NCBI RefSeq assembly: GCF_016031615.1 | Contig: NZ_JACYXC010000001.1 | Span: 5,518,001-5,582,000 of the forward strand | Direction of reading: 5' to 3' | DNA length: 64,000 bases | Source: Streptomyces pactum | Lineage (GTDB): Bacteria > Actinomycetota > Actinomycetes > Streptomycetales > Streptomycetaceae | In this document: positions 17,743 through 26,882 of the stretch, one piece after another | Position numbering within the stretch: position 1 is the stretch's first letter | How the letters are laid out: each line of letters begins with the position of its first letter | The notes under the pieces: model-generated | The model's input: the letters and a program-made list of their open reading frames with translations, nothing else | Databases searched by the model: none | What the model was told of the DNA's origin: nothing | Translations under genes and position numbers: made by a program

Positions 17743-18492
17743 CTAGCGGCGGCGGGCCGCCGGGCGGCGCGGACCGTGGCGGTCCCGGTCGCCGTCGAGC
17801 AGGGCGCACAGCGCGCCGATCCGGTTGGTGGTGATCGAGTCGACGCCCGCGCCCAGCAGCCGCCTCATCGACCACCGGGTGTCCACGGTCCACGCCGACA
17901 CCAGCAGCCCGTCCGCGTGCGCCCGGGCGACCAGCTCCGGGCCGACCAGGCCGAAGCGGTAGTTCAGCCAGCGGGGCCGCAGGGCGTCCAGCAGCACCGG
18001 CCGGGGCGGTGCCAGGGTGGTCCAGGTCAGCGCCGTCTCGGCGGCCGGATCGGCCTCCCGCACCGCCCGCAGCGCGGCCACCGGGCCGGAGTAGTAGACG
18101 CGGTCCGCCGCGCCGTGGTCGCGCACCCCGGCCACCGCCGCCCGGACGGCCCGGAGGTCCGGCAGGTCCACCATCACCCGCACCCCCTCCGTCGCCGCCA
18201 GCGCCTCAGCCAGCAGCGGCACCCCGCCCCCGGTCACCGCCCGGATCCGCGCGGCGGTCAGCTCCCGCACCGGCCGGTCGTACCCCCACAGCCGTTTCAG
18301 CGTGGCGTCGTGGACCACCACCGGCACCCCGTCGGCGGTGAGACGGACGTCGAACTCCACCGCGGTCGCCCCCGCCGCCACCGCGGAGCGCAGGGACGGC
18401 AGGGTGTTCTCGCGGTGCACATAGGGGTCACCGCGGTGGGCGACGGCCACCAGGCCGTCCGCCCGCGCGGTGCCCGTCACCCGGGTCGGCAT
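17743..18492 (-). CDS. glycerophosphodiester phosphodiesterase
   Basis: The 249-residue protein belongs to the GDPD TIM-barrel family, which hydrolyses glycerophosphodiesters to glycerol-3-phosphate and an alcohol. AHRGDPYVHRENTLPSL carries the catalytic His-Arg and Glu-Asn, VEFDVRLTADGVPVVVHD carries the metal-binding Glu/Asp and second His, and AWTVDTRWSMRRLLGAGVDSITTNR is the family C-terminus. There is no signal peptide, so it is likely cytoplasmic. It probably recycles phospholipid head groups. Confidence 0.93.
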   Translation of the reverse strand: MPTRVTGTARADGLVAVAHRGDPYVHRENTLPSLRSAVAAGATAVEFDVRLTADGVPVVVHDATLKRLWGYDRPVRELTAARIRAVTGGGVPLLAEALAATEGVRVMVDLPDLRAVRAAVAGVRDHGAADRVYYSGPVAALRAVREADPAAETALTWTTLAPPRPVLLDALRPRWLNYRFGLVGPELVARAHADGLLVSAWTVDTRWSMRRLLGAGVDSITTNRIGALCALLDGDRDRHGPRRPAARRR

Positions 18493-18535
18493 GGGGCCAT
18501 TGTGGCGTGCCCGCCCGGCCCCCGGTCCGCCCGGG

Positions 18536-18561
18536 CCCGCGCCCTGGGCCCGCGCCCTGGG
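18536..18561. repeat. 13-bp perfect tandem repeat, two copies
   Basis: CCCGCGCCCTGGG occurs twice head to tail in the 138-base gap between the phosphodiesterase start and the adenosine deaminase stop, followed by a partial third copy. Confidence 0.6.
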
Positions 18562-18630
18562 CCCGCCGGTGCCGCGCCGCTCCGGGGCGGGCGCCCGGGG
18601 GCGCGGACACCCCGGGCAGGCGTGGGCCGG

Positions 18631-19656
18631 TCAGCCGCCGGCGTGCGCCGCCGTGTAGGTGTCGATCTCCCGGATCAGGGCCGCCTTGCCGGCGGCGTCC
18701 AGGAAGGAGACCTCCACGGCGTTCCGCGCCAGCGCCGCCACCCCCGCCGCGTCCAGCCCCAGCAGCCGCGCCGCGACCGCGTACTCGGAGTTCAGATCGG
18801 TGCCGAACATCGGCGGGTCGTCGCTGTTGACGGTCACCAGCACACCGGCCGCGACCATCTCGGCGATCGGGTGCTCCTCCAGCGAGGCCACCGCCCGGGT
18901 GGCGATGTTGGACGTCGGGCAGACTTCCAGCGGGATCCGGTGTTCGGCCAGGTGCGCCAGCAGCTCCGGGTCCCGCACGCAGCTGGTGCCGTGGCCGATG
19001 CGCTCCGCCCGCAGCTCGGTGAGCGCGTCCCAGATGGTCTGCGGACCGGTGGTCTCGCCCGCGTGCGGGACGCTGTGCAGCCCGGCGGCGACCGCCCGGT
19101 CGAAGTACGGCTTGAACTGCGGGCGCGGCACGCCGATCTCCGGCCCGCCCAGGCCGAAGCTGACCAGGCCCTCGGGCTGCAGCCCGAGGGCGATCCGCGT
19201 GGTCTCCTCGGCGGACTCCAGCCCCGCCTCGCCGGGGATGTCGAAGCACCAGCGCAGCACCACGCCCAGCTCCGCCTCGGCGGCCTTCCGCGCGTCCTCG
19301 ATCGCCTCCACGAACGCGCCGTCGGGGATGCCGCGCCGGGTGGAGCTGTAGGGGGTGACGGTCAGTTCGGCGTAGCGGATGTTCTGCCGCGCCATGTCCC
19401 GGGCCACCTCGTACGTCAGCAGCCGCACGTCCTCGGCGTCCCGGATCAGATCCACCACCGACAGGTAGACCTCGATGAAGTGCGCGAAGTCCCGGAAGGC
19501 GAAGTAGTCCGCGAGCGCCTCCGGATCGGTGGGCACCGGGGAGTCCGGATGGCGGGCGGCGAGTTCGGCGACGATGCGCGGCGACGCCGACCCGACGTGA
19601 TGGACGTGGAGTTCGGCCTTCGGCAGCCCGGCGATGAAGGCGCTGAGATCGGTCAT
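18631..19656 (-). CDS. add: adenosine deaminase
   Basis: The 341-residue zinc enzyme converts adenosine or deoxyadenosine to inosine in purine salvage. Zinc ligands and catalytic residues are visible in order: LHVHHVGSA, SVPHAGETTG (His and catalytic Glu), RIGHGTSC and TVNSDDPPMFGT (Asp pair). The start is the ATG at 19656 because GAGGAGGAACC lies just upstream; a much longer open frame above it is GC noise. The motif LHVHHVGS, with an extra His, is common in Streptomyces enzymes of the add/adenine deaminase-like group, so adenosine is likely but not certain as substrate. Confidence 0.92.
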   Translation of the reverse strand: MTDLSAFIAGLPKAELHVHHVGSASPRIVAELAARHPDSPVPTDPEALADYFAFRDFAHFIEVYLSVVDLIRDAEDVRLLTYEVARDMARQNIRYAELTVTPYSSTRRGIPDGAFVEAIEDARKAAEAELGVVLRWCFDIPGEAGLESAEETTRIALGLQPEGLVSFGLGGPEIGVPRPQFKPYFDRAVAAGLHSVPHAGETTGPQTIWDALTELRAERIGHGTSCVRDPELLAHLAEHRIPLEVCPTSNIATRAVASLEEHPIAEMVAAGVLVTVNSDDPPMFGTDLNSEYAVAARLLGLDAAGVAALARNAVEVSFLDAAGKAALIREIDTYTAAHAGG

Positions 19657-19772
19657 CGGTTCCTCCTCGTGGACGCGCGCCGGTCGGCGGGCCCCGGCCA
19701 TCGTAGAACCGGGCGGCGCGGCGCCGTGCCGGGCCCGTAGCATGACGGCAACGCAGCGTGTGGGGGAGACAC

Positions 19773-20533
19773 ATGGAACAGCAGCCCGGACAGCGGCCCG
19801 AATCCGCGCAGGAGGGGCCCCGGCCGCCGGAACCACGGGACCGCGACCCCTGGGCACCGCCGCAGGACCGGGTGCCGCCGGCCGGACCCGGGCCCGCCCC
19901 CGGGGTCTCCGGCATGCCGACCCTGCCGGGCGTACCGCTGGCACCACCGCCCGGCCCGGCGGGGGACCACCGTGCCGCCGCCCCCGCCCGCGCCGGGTAC
20001 GCCCCCCGCCGGCCGCCGGCGGCCCGTACGGGGCGACCACTTCGGCCGGCCTCCTGCCGTACGGCGCCGCCCCGTACGGCGGCCCGGCCTACGCGGCCGG
20101 AGCGGGCGGGCCGGGCTACGGCTACCCGGCGGCAGGCCACCCGGCGCCCGGCTACGGCCACCCGGGGGGCCCCTACGGCTGGCCGCACCCCGGGTACCCG
20201 CCCAACAACGGGCAGGGCATCGCCGCCCTGGTGCTGGGCATCGTGGGGGCGGTGCTCTTCTTCAGCGTCTTCTTCGGCGTGATCCTCGGCATCCTGGCGA
20301 TCATCTTCGGCGCGCTGGGCCGCGGCCGGGCCCAGCGCGGTGAGGCGGACAACGGCGGCCAGGCGCTCGCCGGGCTCATCCTCGGTGTGGTGGCCGTGAT
20401 CGCCAGCCTGCTCATGCTGATCTGGATCATCCAGGACGAGGAGGACGACGACGGGTACAGCGGCTACCGGGCGCCGGCCGCCGTGGTGTCCGCGGCGCCG
20501 GACGGCCCCGCCTCCCCCGATGCCAGCCGCTGA
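19773..20533 (+). CDS. DUF4190-like small membrane protein with two apparent frameshifts
   Basis: The gene starts with ATG at 19773 after GGGGGAG. A Pro-rich hydrophilic head leads into GYPPNNGQGIAALVLGIVGA and a second hydrophobic segment LAGLILGVVAVIASLLMLIWII, the two-helix pattern of DUF4190 proteins, with the polar RGRAQRGEADN turn between. The reading frame changes twice; deleting one G from the run at 19961-19965 and one C from 20002-20007 joins all parts into a smooth protein of about 252 residues. Function is unknown; it is a membrane protein with a long cytoplasmic Pro/Gly/Tyr-rich tail. Its 3' end overlaps the convergent NADAR gene by 70 bases. Confidence 0.7.
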
Positions 20534-21243
20534 CGCGCCTCCATCAGCGCGAACCCCAGCAGGTTGAGACCGCACCAGCGGGCCGGATCGGCCGCCCGCT
20601 CGTCGTCGGAGGCCAGCCCGATGCCCCAGACCCGGTCCACCGGGCTGGCCTCCACCAGCACCCGGGCCCCGGTGCCCAGCAGGTAGCGGCCCAGCTCCGG
20701 GTGCTGACCGAACTTCAGCACACTGCCGCGGACCACCAGCTCGAAGCGGTGCTCCGCCCACACCCGCTCCTCGAAACCGCGCACCGAGCGGCCGATCTCC
20801 TTGGCCTGCCGGGGGTGCCCGGCCGCCAGCACCCGCCGCCGCGCCTCCGCGTCGCCGAAGAGCGCGGCCTTGCCCGCCATCATCCAGTGCTCGGCCGTGG
20901 CGTACCGGACGCCGTCCGCCTCGATGGGCGCGGGCCACCACTGACTGAAGCAGCCGTGCCCCACCGAGCCGTCCGGCCGCGGCCGGTGCCCCCAGAAGTA
21001 GAGGTACTTGTGGCGTTCACCGGCGGCCGACCGGGCCACCAGCTCCGCCACCGAGCGCGGGCCGTCCCGGCCGTCCGCCGGCCCGGCCGGCAACCGCCCG
21101 GCCGGGTCCGCCGGGTCGCCCGGATCCGCCGGGTCCGCCGGATCCCTTGTGTCCGCCGGGTCGCCCGGATCCGTCGTGTCCGCGCGGACCACCGGAACCA
21201 CCTGGTCCGCCTGGTCCGCCGGGTGGCGTGCCGTCTCGGTCAT
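20464..21243 (-). CDS. NADAR-domain protein
   Basis: A 259-residue protein whose C-terminal two thirds are a NADAR (YbiA-like) domain: YLYFWGHRPRPDG, CFSQWWPAPIEADGVRYATAEHWMMAGKAALFGD, KEIGRSVRGFEERVW, KFGQHPELGRYLL and VEASPVDRVWGIGLASDD. Members are linked to NAD/ADP-ribose or damaged riboflavin-precursor metabolism (N-glycosidase). The start at 21243 (MTETARHP) is chosen over 21297 because the family-poor head begins there. Residues about 20-50 are a low-complexity Asp-Pro-Ala repeat of the DPADPGDPA kind, not part of the domain. Confidence 0.88.
   Translation of the reverse strand: MTETARHPADQADQVVPVVRADTTDPGDPADTRDPADPADPGDPADPAGRLPAGPADGRDGPRSVAELVARSAAGERHKYLYFWGHRPRPDGSVGHGCFSQWWPAPIEADGVRYATAEHWMMAGKAALFGDAEARRRVLAAGHPRQAKEIGRSVRGFEERVWAEHRFELVVRGSVLKFGQHPELGRYLLGTGARVLVEASPVDRVWGIGLASDDERAADPARWCGLNLLGFALMEARQRLASGEAGPSGAADTTAAGAR
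21113..21190. repeat. GTCCGCCGG-type tandem repeats inside the NADAR gene
   Basis: Nine-base units (GGATCC/GTCCGCCGG variants) are repeated about eight times and encode an Asp-Pro-Ala/Gly run in the disordered head of the NADAR protein. The length is likely to vary between strains. Confidence 0.55.
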
Positions 21244-21357
21244 GGGGTGATTGTGGCACCGGGCGAGGACCGCGGGCACCCGGTCCGTTCCCTCCACCGG
21301 TCACGCGCAGCACCCGTAACATGGCGCGTCGCGACAGCAGGAGGGGAGAACACCACC

Positions 21358-21817
21358 ATGTCCCACAGCGCGTACCCCGGCCCGCCCGGGCACGATCCGC
21401 ACGCCCCCCGGCGGCCACCCGCCGCAGCCTCCCCGGCGCCCCCCGGCGGCCGGCCACCCCGCCGCGGGTCTTCCGCAGTACCAGCAGCCCGGCCCCGGAT
21501 ACCCGCCACCGGGCTATCCGGCCTACCCCGGCGGTCCGATGGGCGCCGTGGGGCAGCGCAACGGTATGGGGACCGCCGCCCTGACCGTCGGCATCATCGG
21601 CCTGGTCTGCGGACTCACCTACTTCCTGTGGCTGTTCGCGATCGTCCTCGGCATCCTCGCCATCATCTTCGGCTCCATCGGGAAGGGGAAGGCGCAGCGG
21701 GGGGAGGCGAACAACGCCGGCTCGGCGACCGCGGGCATCGTCTGCGGGATCGTCGGCATGGTGATCCCGTTGATCTACCTCGCCGCGCTGGACGCCGCGA
21801 TCGACTCCGCGTTCTGA
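21358..21817 (+). CDS. second DUF4190-like small membrane protein, one apparent frameshift
   Basis: ATG at 21358 follows GGAGGGGAG. The head MSHSAYPGPPGHDPHAP leads, after deletion of one C from the six-C run 21404-21409, into a Gly/Pro/Gln/Tyr-rich stretch (LPQYQQPGPGYPPPGYPAYP) and then MGAVGQRNGMGTAALTVGII and a second helix ATAGIVCGIVGMVIPLIYL. With that correction the protein has about 152 residues. It is a paralogue of the 19773 gene (shared LGILAIIFG..GRGKAQRGEA-like core). Function is unknown. As read, the frame is broken. Confidence 0.7.
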
Positions 21818-22260
21818 CATCAGGGCACGGAAACACCACGGGCCCGGGGCCACGCCGGTACGGTGCGGCACCCGGGCCCCGGCGCGCGGGCGGCGGCGAG
21901 CCCGTACGCACCCGGCGGCCTCTGGGGTGCGTGCCGGCGACCCCTGGGGGTGCGTGCCGGCGGGGCCTTCGGGGTCCGGTGCCCTCGTGGGTGCCGCGGC
22001 TCCGGGCGAGGGAACCGGACACCGTCCGGCGCGGAACCGCGGTGTCCGGCCCCGGTCGTGAGGCCCCGGCCATCCGGTGGCGATGTCGGGACAGAATCCG
22101 TCGGAAAATCAAAAAGCGACGACGGAATCCCTTGTTGGAGACCGTTCGCTCTGCCAGGATCAGCCATCAATTCCGGCCATGGCCACGCCACCCCGTCCCC
22201 GTGGGCGGCGCCGGGCCGACTGCGCGCAAGCCACCGACCGAGGCGGAGGAGAGCAACGCG
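21818..22260 (+). other. regulatory gap upstream of the second aldehyde dehydrogenase
   Basis: A 443-base gap without a supported gene. A 9-base-pair hairpin (21840-21848 with 21871-21879) may end the DUF4190-like gene. Bases 22085-22160 are clearly richer in A and T than the surroundings and contain the candidate operator described separately, so the promoter of the dehydrogenase probably lies here. Confidence 0.5.
22095..22137 (+). promoter_or_regulatory. candidate operator upstream of aldehyde dehydrogenase
   Basis: AATCCGTCG (22095-22103) and CGACGGAAT (22120-22128) are inverted arms with one mismatch, 16 bases apart. Overlapping the right arm, GGAATCCCTTGTTG (22124-22137) matches 12 of 14 bases of the sequence at 16059-16072. 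The AT-rich spacer is AAAATCAAAAAG. About 125 bases upstream of the start codon. Confidence 0.4.
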
Positions 22261-23778
22261 ATGGACCAGCGGTTCGATGCGGCGGCGCGGTTCGCCGCCG
22301 GCACCCAGTACATCGGCGGACGGCTGACCGAGGGCGGTTCCGGCCAGGTGCACGCCGTGGTCGATCCGGCCACCGGCGGGAAGATCCTCGCCTACCGGAC
22401 GGCGGACGAGGCCGACGTGGACGCCGCGGTGGCCGCCGCACGCGCCGCGTACCCGCAGTGGGCCGGGGCCACCCCCGCGGAGCGGTCCGACGCCCTGCAC
22501 CGGCTCGCCGCGGTCCTCACCGCGCGGGCGGCGGAGTTCGCCGCCGCGGAGTCCCGGCAGTGCGGCAAGCCGCTGAAGCTCAGCACCGGGTTCGACGTCC
22601 CCGGCACCATCGACAACACCGCCTTCTTCGCCGGCGCCGCCCGCCACCTCGAAGGCCGGTCCGCCGGTGAGTACAGCCCCGACCACACCTCGATGGTGCG
22701 CCGGGAACCGATCGGCGTCATCGGGTCGATCGCCCCCTGGAACTACCCCCTGCAGATGGCCGCCTGGAAGATCCTGCCGGCCGTCGCCGCGGGCAACACC
22801 GTCGTCCTCAAGCCCGCCGAACCGACCCCGCTCACCTCGCTGATGTTCGCGCAGGCCGCCACCGAGGCGGGCATCCCCGACGGGGTGATCAACGTGGTGA
22901 GCGGCACCGGCCCGGTGGCCGGCGAACACCTCGTCGGCCACCCCGGCGTGGCCATGGTGTCCTTCACCGGTTCCACCGCGGTCGGCCGCCGGGTGGCCGG
23001 GATCGCGGCCGGCTCGGTCAAACGGATCCACCTGGAACTCGGCGGCAAGGCCCCGTTCGTGGTCTTCGACGACGCCGACCCGGAGGCGGCGGTGCACGGC
23101 GCGGTGGCGGCGGCACTGATCAACAGCGGCCAGGACTGCACGGCCGCCACCCGCGCCTATGTGCAGCGCCCGCTGTACGACACCTTCGTGGCGGGGGTCG
23201 CCGACCTGATGGCGACCGTACGGCTCGGCGACCCCTTCGACCCCGCGACCGACCTCGGGCCGCTGGTCACGCACGCCCACCGGGACCGGGTGGCCGGATT
23301 CGTGGACCGCGCCCGGGGGTACGCCACCGTGGTCACCGGCGGCGGCCCCGGGACGGGCGACCTCGCCCGGGGTGCGTACCACCTGCCGACCCTGATCACC
23401 GGCGCCGCCCAGGACAGCGAGATCGTCCGCTCCGAGATCTTCGGCCCGGTCCTGGTCGTCCTCCCCTTCGACAGCGACGACGAGGGACTCGCGCTCGCCA
23501 ACGACACCCCTTACGGGCTCGCCGCGTCCGCCTGGACCCGCGACGTCTACCGGGCCGGGCGCGCCACCCGGGAACTGCGCGCCGGGTGCGTGTGGGTCAA
23601 CGACCACATCCCCATCATCAGCGAGATGCCGCACGGCGGCACCGGTGCCTCCGGCTTCGGCAAGGACATGTCGGCGTACTCCTTCGAGGAGTACACGCAG
23701 ATCAAGCACGTGATGTACGACAACACCGCGACCGCGCGGAAGGACTGGCACCGCACCGTCTTCGGGCACCGCGACTGA
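22261..23778 (+). CDS. NAD-dependent aldehyde dehydrogenase, probable aminobutyraldehyde dehydrogenase
   Basis: The 505-residue enzyme resembles the 16164 product closely (same APWNYPLQMAAWKILPAVAAGN, HLELGGKAPFVVFDDAD, INSGQDCTAATRAYV, EIFGPVLVV and FEEYTQIKHVM segments), so they are paralogues. It lies directly upstream of the potDABC genes and probably oxidises the aldehyde formed from imported polyamines. ATG at 22261 follows GGAGGAGAG. The N-terminal 15 residues and C-terminal ARKDWHRTVFGHRD tail differ from the paralogue. Aldehyde specificity is inferred from context. Confidence 0.9.
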   Translation: MDQRFDAAARFAAGTQYIGGRLTEGGSGQVHAVVDPATGGKILAYRTADEADVDAAVAAARAAYPQWAGATPAERSDALHRLAAVLTARAAEFAAAESRQCGKPLKLSTGFDVPGTIDNTAFFAGAARHLEGRSAGEYSPDHTSMVRREPIGVIGSIAPWNYPLQMAAWKILPAVAAGNTVVLKPAEPTPLTSLMFAQAATEAGIPDGVINVVSGTGPVAGEHLVGHPGVAMVSFTGSTAVGRRVAGIAAGSVKRIHLELGGKAPFVVFDDADPEAAVHGAVAAALINSGQDCTAATRAYVQRPLYDTFVAGVADLMATVRLGDPFDPATDLGPLVTHAHRDRVAGFVDRARGYATVVTGGGPGTGDLARGAYHLPTLITGAAQDSEIVRSEIFGPVLVVLPFDSDDEGLALANDTPYGLAASAWTRDVYRAGRATRELRAGCVWVNDHIPIISEMPHGGTGASGFGKDMSAYSFEEYTQIKHVMYDNTATARKDWHRTVFGHRD

Positions 23779-24180
23779 CCGCGCGGCCCGCCGCCCCGGC
23801 CGTGGCCCGCCCACCGCACACGGGTTCCTCGCGCCACGGCCCGCCGCCGCGCACCGGAGCACCGGGGACCCCCGCGGCGCCGTGGCCGGTGTGGCTGTCG
23901 TGGCGGGTGGGGCCGCCGTGGGGGTGCGGCGCCGTGGGGGTGCGGCGGCCCCGCCGCCGGGCCGCCAGCCGTGCGCGGGCGGGCCGGTCGCCGGCCCCGC
24001 ACCCCGTGTCCGGCGCACCGCCCGGACCGCTGCCGGTCCGGAGCCGGCCGCGGCGCGCGCCCTTCGTCCACCGACCACCGTCCCCCGTCCCCCCGCACCA
24101 CCGCCGACCCGCACCGGGCCGGGAGCGGCACCGACCCCGCGCCCTGCACCCCGGCCGGCCCTCACCCCCGGGAGGCCCGT
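23779..24180. other. gap between aldehyde dehydrogenase and potD
   Basis: About 400 bases without a supported gene, C-rich on the plus strand. It includes a perfect 16-base tandem repeat (GCCGTGGGGGTGCGGC at 23915-23930 and 23931-23946) followed by a short GC hairpin. The potD ribosome binding site GGGAGG ends the gap. Confidence 0.5.
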
Positions 24181-25423
24181 ATGGACCCCGCACCCGACAC
24201 GCTCTCCCCACCCCTGCTGGCCGCGGTGCGCCGCAGCCTGACCCGGGGCCGGATGGCCATGACCCGGCGGTCGCTGCTGCGCGCGGGCGGCGCCGGTGCG
24301 CTCGCCCTCGGCGGCACCGGTGCCCTCGCCGCCTGCGGCATCCCGCCCGCCACCCGCCACGGCGCCACCCCCCGCCGACGACCACCCTGACGAGGAGCGG
24401 CGCGTCAGCTTCTCCAACTGGACCGAGTACATCGACGTCGGCGAGGACGGTCGCAGCCGGCCCACCCTGGACGCCTTCCGGCGGCGCACCGGCATCCGGG
24501 TCCGGTACACCGAGGACATCAACGACAACGTCGAGTTCTTCGGCAAGGTCAAACCCCAGCTGGCCGCCGGCCGGGACACCGGCCGCGACCTGATCTGCGT
24601 CACCGACTGGATGGCCGCCCGGATGATCCGCCTCGGCTGGATGCAGAAGCTGGACGCGGCCCGCCTGCCGCACGCCTACGCCAACCTCGCCCCGCAGTTC
24701 CGCAGCCCCGACTGGGACCCCGGCCGCGCCCACTCCTACCCCTGGACCGGCATCCCCGCGGTCATCGCCTACAACAAGAAGGCCACCGGCGGCCGGACGG
24801 TGGACTCGGTCTCCCAGCTGCTGGAGGACCCCCGGCTCAAGGGCCGGGTCGGCATGCTCACCGAGATGCGGGACACCGTCGGCCTCACCCTGCTCGACAT
24901 GGGCGTGGCCCCCGAGACGGTCACCGCCGACCAGTACGAGGCGGCCGTCGCCCGGATCCGCAAGGCCGTCCGCAGCGGGCAGATCCGGCGGTTCACCGGC
25001 AACGACTACACCGGTGACCTGGACAAGGGCGACCTGGCCGCCTGCGTGGCCTGGGCCGGGGACCTGCTGCAACTGCGCGCCGACAACCCGGCCATCGACC
25101 TCGCGGTCCCCGCCGCCGGCTACATGATCTCCACCGACAACCTGCTGATACCCCACGGGGCGCGGCACAAGAAGAACGCCGAACGGCTCATCGACTACTA
25201 CTACGAGCCCGCGGTCGCCGCCCGGCTCGCCGCCTGGATCAACTACGTCTGCCCGGTCGAGGGGGTCCGCGCCGAACTGGCCCGGATCGACAAGGACCTG
25301 GCCGCCAACCCGTTCATCCTCCCCGACCGGGAGATGGCCGCGAAGGCGCACGCCTTCCGCGCCCTGACCGACGAGGAGGAGACGGCGTTCGAGGACACGT
25401 TCGCCAAGCTCATCGGCGCCTGA
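24181..25423 (+). CDS. potD: spermidine/putrescine ABC transporter, substrate-binding protein, one apparent frameshift
   Basis: The product, about 413 residues after correction, binds polyamine outside the membrane. The head has twin Arg (TRRSLLRAGGAGALALGG) and a lipobox LAAC, so it looks like a Tat-exported lipoprotein. The mature part has FSNWTEYIDVGEDGRSRPTL, YTEDINDNVEFFGK, SYPWTGIPAVIAYNKKATGG and MISTDNLLIPHGARHKKNAERLIDYYY, characteristic of PotD/PotF. The head and the mature part are in different frames; removing one C from the six-C run at 24368-24373 joins them (HGATPPADDHPDEER). Sequence error is likely. Confidence 0.85.
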
Positions 25424-25443
25424 ACCGGAAGAAGCCAGCCACC

Positions 25444-26882
25444 ATGACACCACCGCACCCCGGCGGCGCCGTCCGCCTCACCGGGATCAGCAAGAGCTAC
25501 GGCTCCACCACCGCCGTCCACCCGCTGGACCTCACCGTCCCCGAGGGCCGCTTCTTCGCCCTGCTCGGCGCCTCCGGCTGCGGCAAGACCACCACCCTGC
25601 GGATGATCGCCGGGCTGGAACGGCCCACCACCGGCACCGTCCACCTCGGCGCCCGGGACATCACCGACCTGCCCCCCTACAAGCGCCCGGTCAACACCGT
25701 CTTCCAGAGCTACGCGCTCTTCCCGCACCTGGACGTCTACGAGAACGTCGCCTTCGGGCTGCGCCGCCGCGGCATCAGATCGGTGCGCAAGCAGGTCGCG
25801 GAGATGCTCGACCTGGTGCAGCTGGGCCCGTACGCGCGCCGCCGGCCGCGGGAGCTGTCCGGCGGACAGCAGCAGCGCGTCGCCGTCGCCCGGGCGCTCA
25901 TCAACCACCCCCGGGTGCTGCTGCTGGACGAGCCGCTCGGCGCCCTGGACCTCAAGCTCCGCCGCCGGATGCAGCTGGAGCTCAAACGCATCCAGACCGA
26001 GGTCGGCATCACCTTCGTCCACGTCACCCACGACCAGGAGGAGGCCATGGCGATGGCCGACACGGTCGCGGTGATGAACGGCGGCCGGGTGGAGCAGCTG
26101 GGCGCCCCCGCCGAGCTGTACGACCTGCCCCGCACCGCGTTCGTCGCCAACTTCCTGGGCACCTCCAACCTGATCGAGGCCGAGGTCACCGGGGTGTCCG
26201 GCGGCGATGTGCTGGTGACCGCCGGCGGCACCCGGCTCGCGCTGCCCGCGCGGCGGTGCCCCGGCGGGCCGGACGCCGGCGGAACGGGCACCGGCGCGGG
26301 GGAGCCGGGGCACGGCGCCCCGGGCACCGCGGCCCGGGCGACCGGTTCCGGCGGCGGGGCGGCCGGTGCCGGCACCGGGGTGCCGGGGCGGGCGCGGCCG
26401 GGCGGATGCCCCGGGCGGGGGAGCGGATCCTGCTCGGCGTCCGCCCGGAGAAGATCTCCCTCACCCCCGCCGACGACGCGCACACCGTCGGGGACGGACG
26501 CAACCGGCTCACCGGCCGGATATCCGACTCCAGCTTCATCGGCGTGTCAACCCAGTACCTGGTGGCCGGGCCGGCCGGCACGACCCTCTCCGTTTACGAG
26601 CAGAACATCGAGCGCGATCCGCGGCTGGTCCCCGGCGCGGAGGTGGTGCTGCACTGGAACCCCGCCCACGGCTTCGGCCTCCGCGCGGACCGGTCGCCGG
26701 CGGCCGGTGCCGGGCCGGACGAGCCGCCGGCCGGCGGTCCCGGCTCCGAGCGGCCCGCCGCCGGAGCCCGGCCCGGGCCGTCACCGGAGGACGGGACACC
26801 GGCGGGGCCGTCGCGCGCCGGCGGCACCGGAACCGGTCCCTCGCCGGCCACCGCGGCGGGGCCGGGGCAGGGGGCGCCGTGA
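25444..26882 (+). CDS. potA: spermidine/putrescine ABC transporter, ATP-binding protein, one apparent frameshift
   Basis: ATPase of the Pot importer, about 479 residues after correction. Walker A is GASGCGKTTTL, Q-loop VFQSYALFPHLDVYENVAFGL, signature LSGGQQQRV, Walker B VLLLDEPLGALD, switch VTHDQEEAMAMAD. The C-terminal TOBE domain (GERILLGVRPEKISL, FIGVSTQYLVAGP) is in a different frame; one base is missing somewhere in the G-rich stretch near 26380-26405. A Gly/Ala-rich linker of about 45 residues and a Pro/Ser-rich tail of about 60 residues make it longer than usual (about 380). Its stop overlaps the potB start. Confidence 0.87.
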
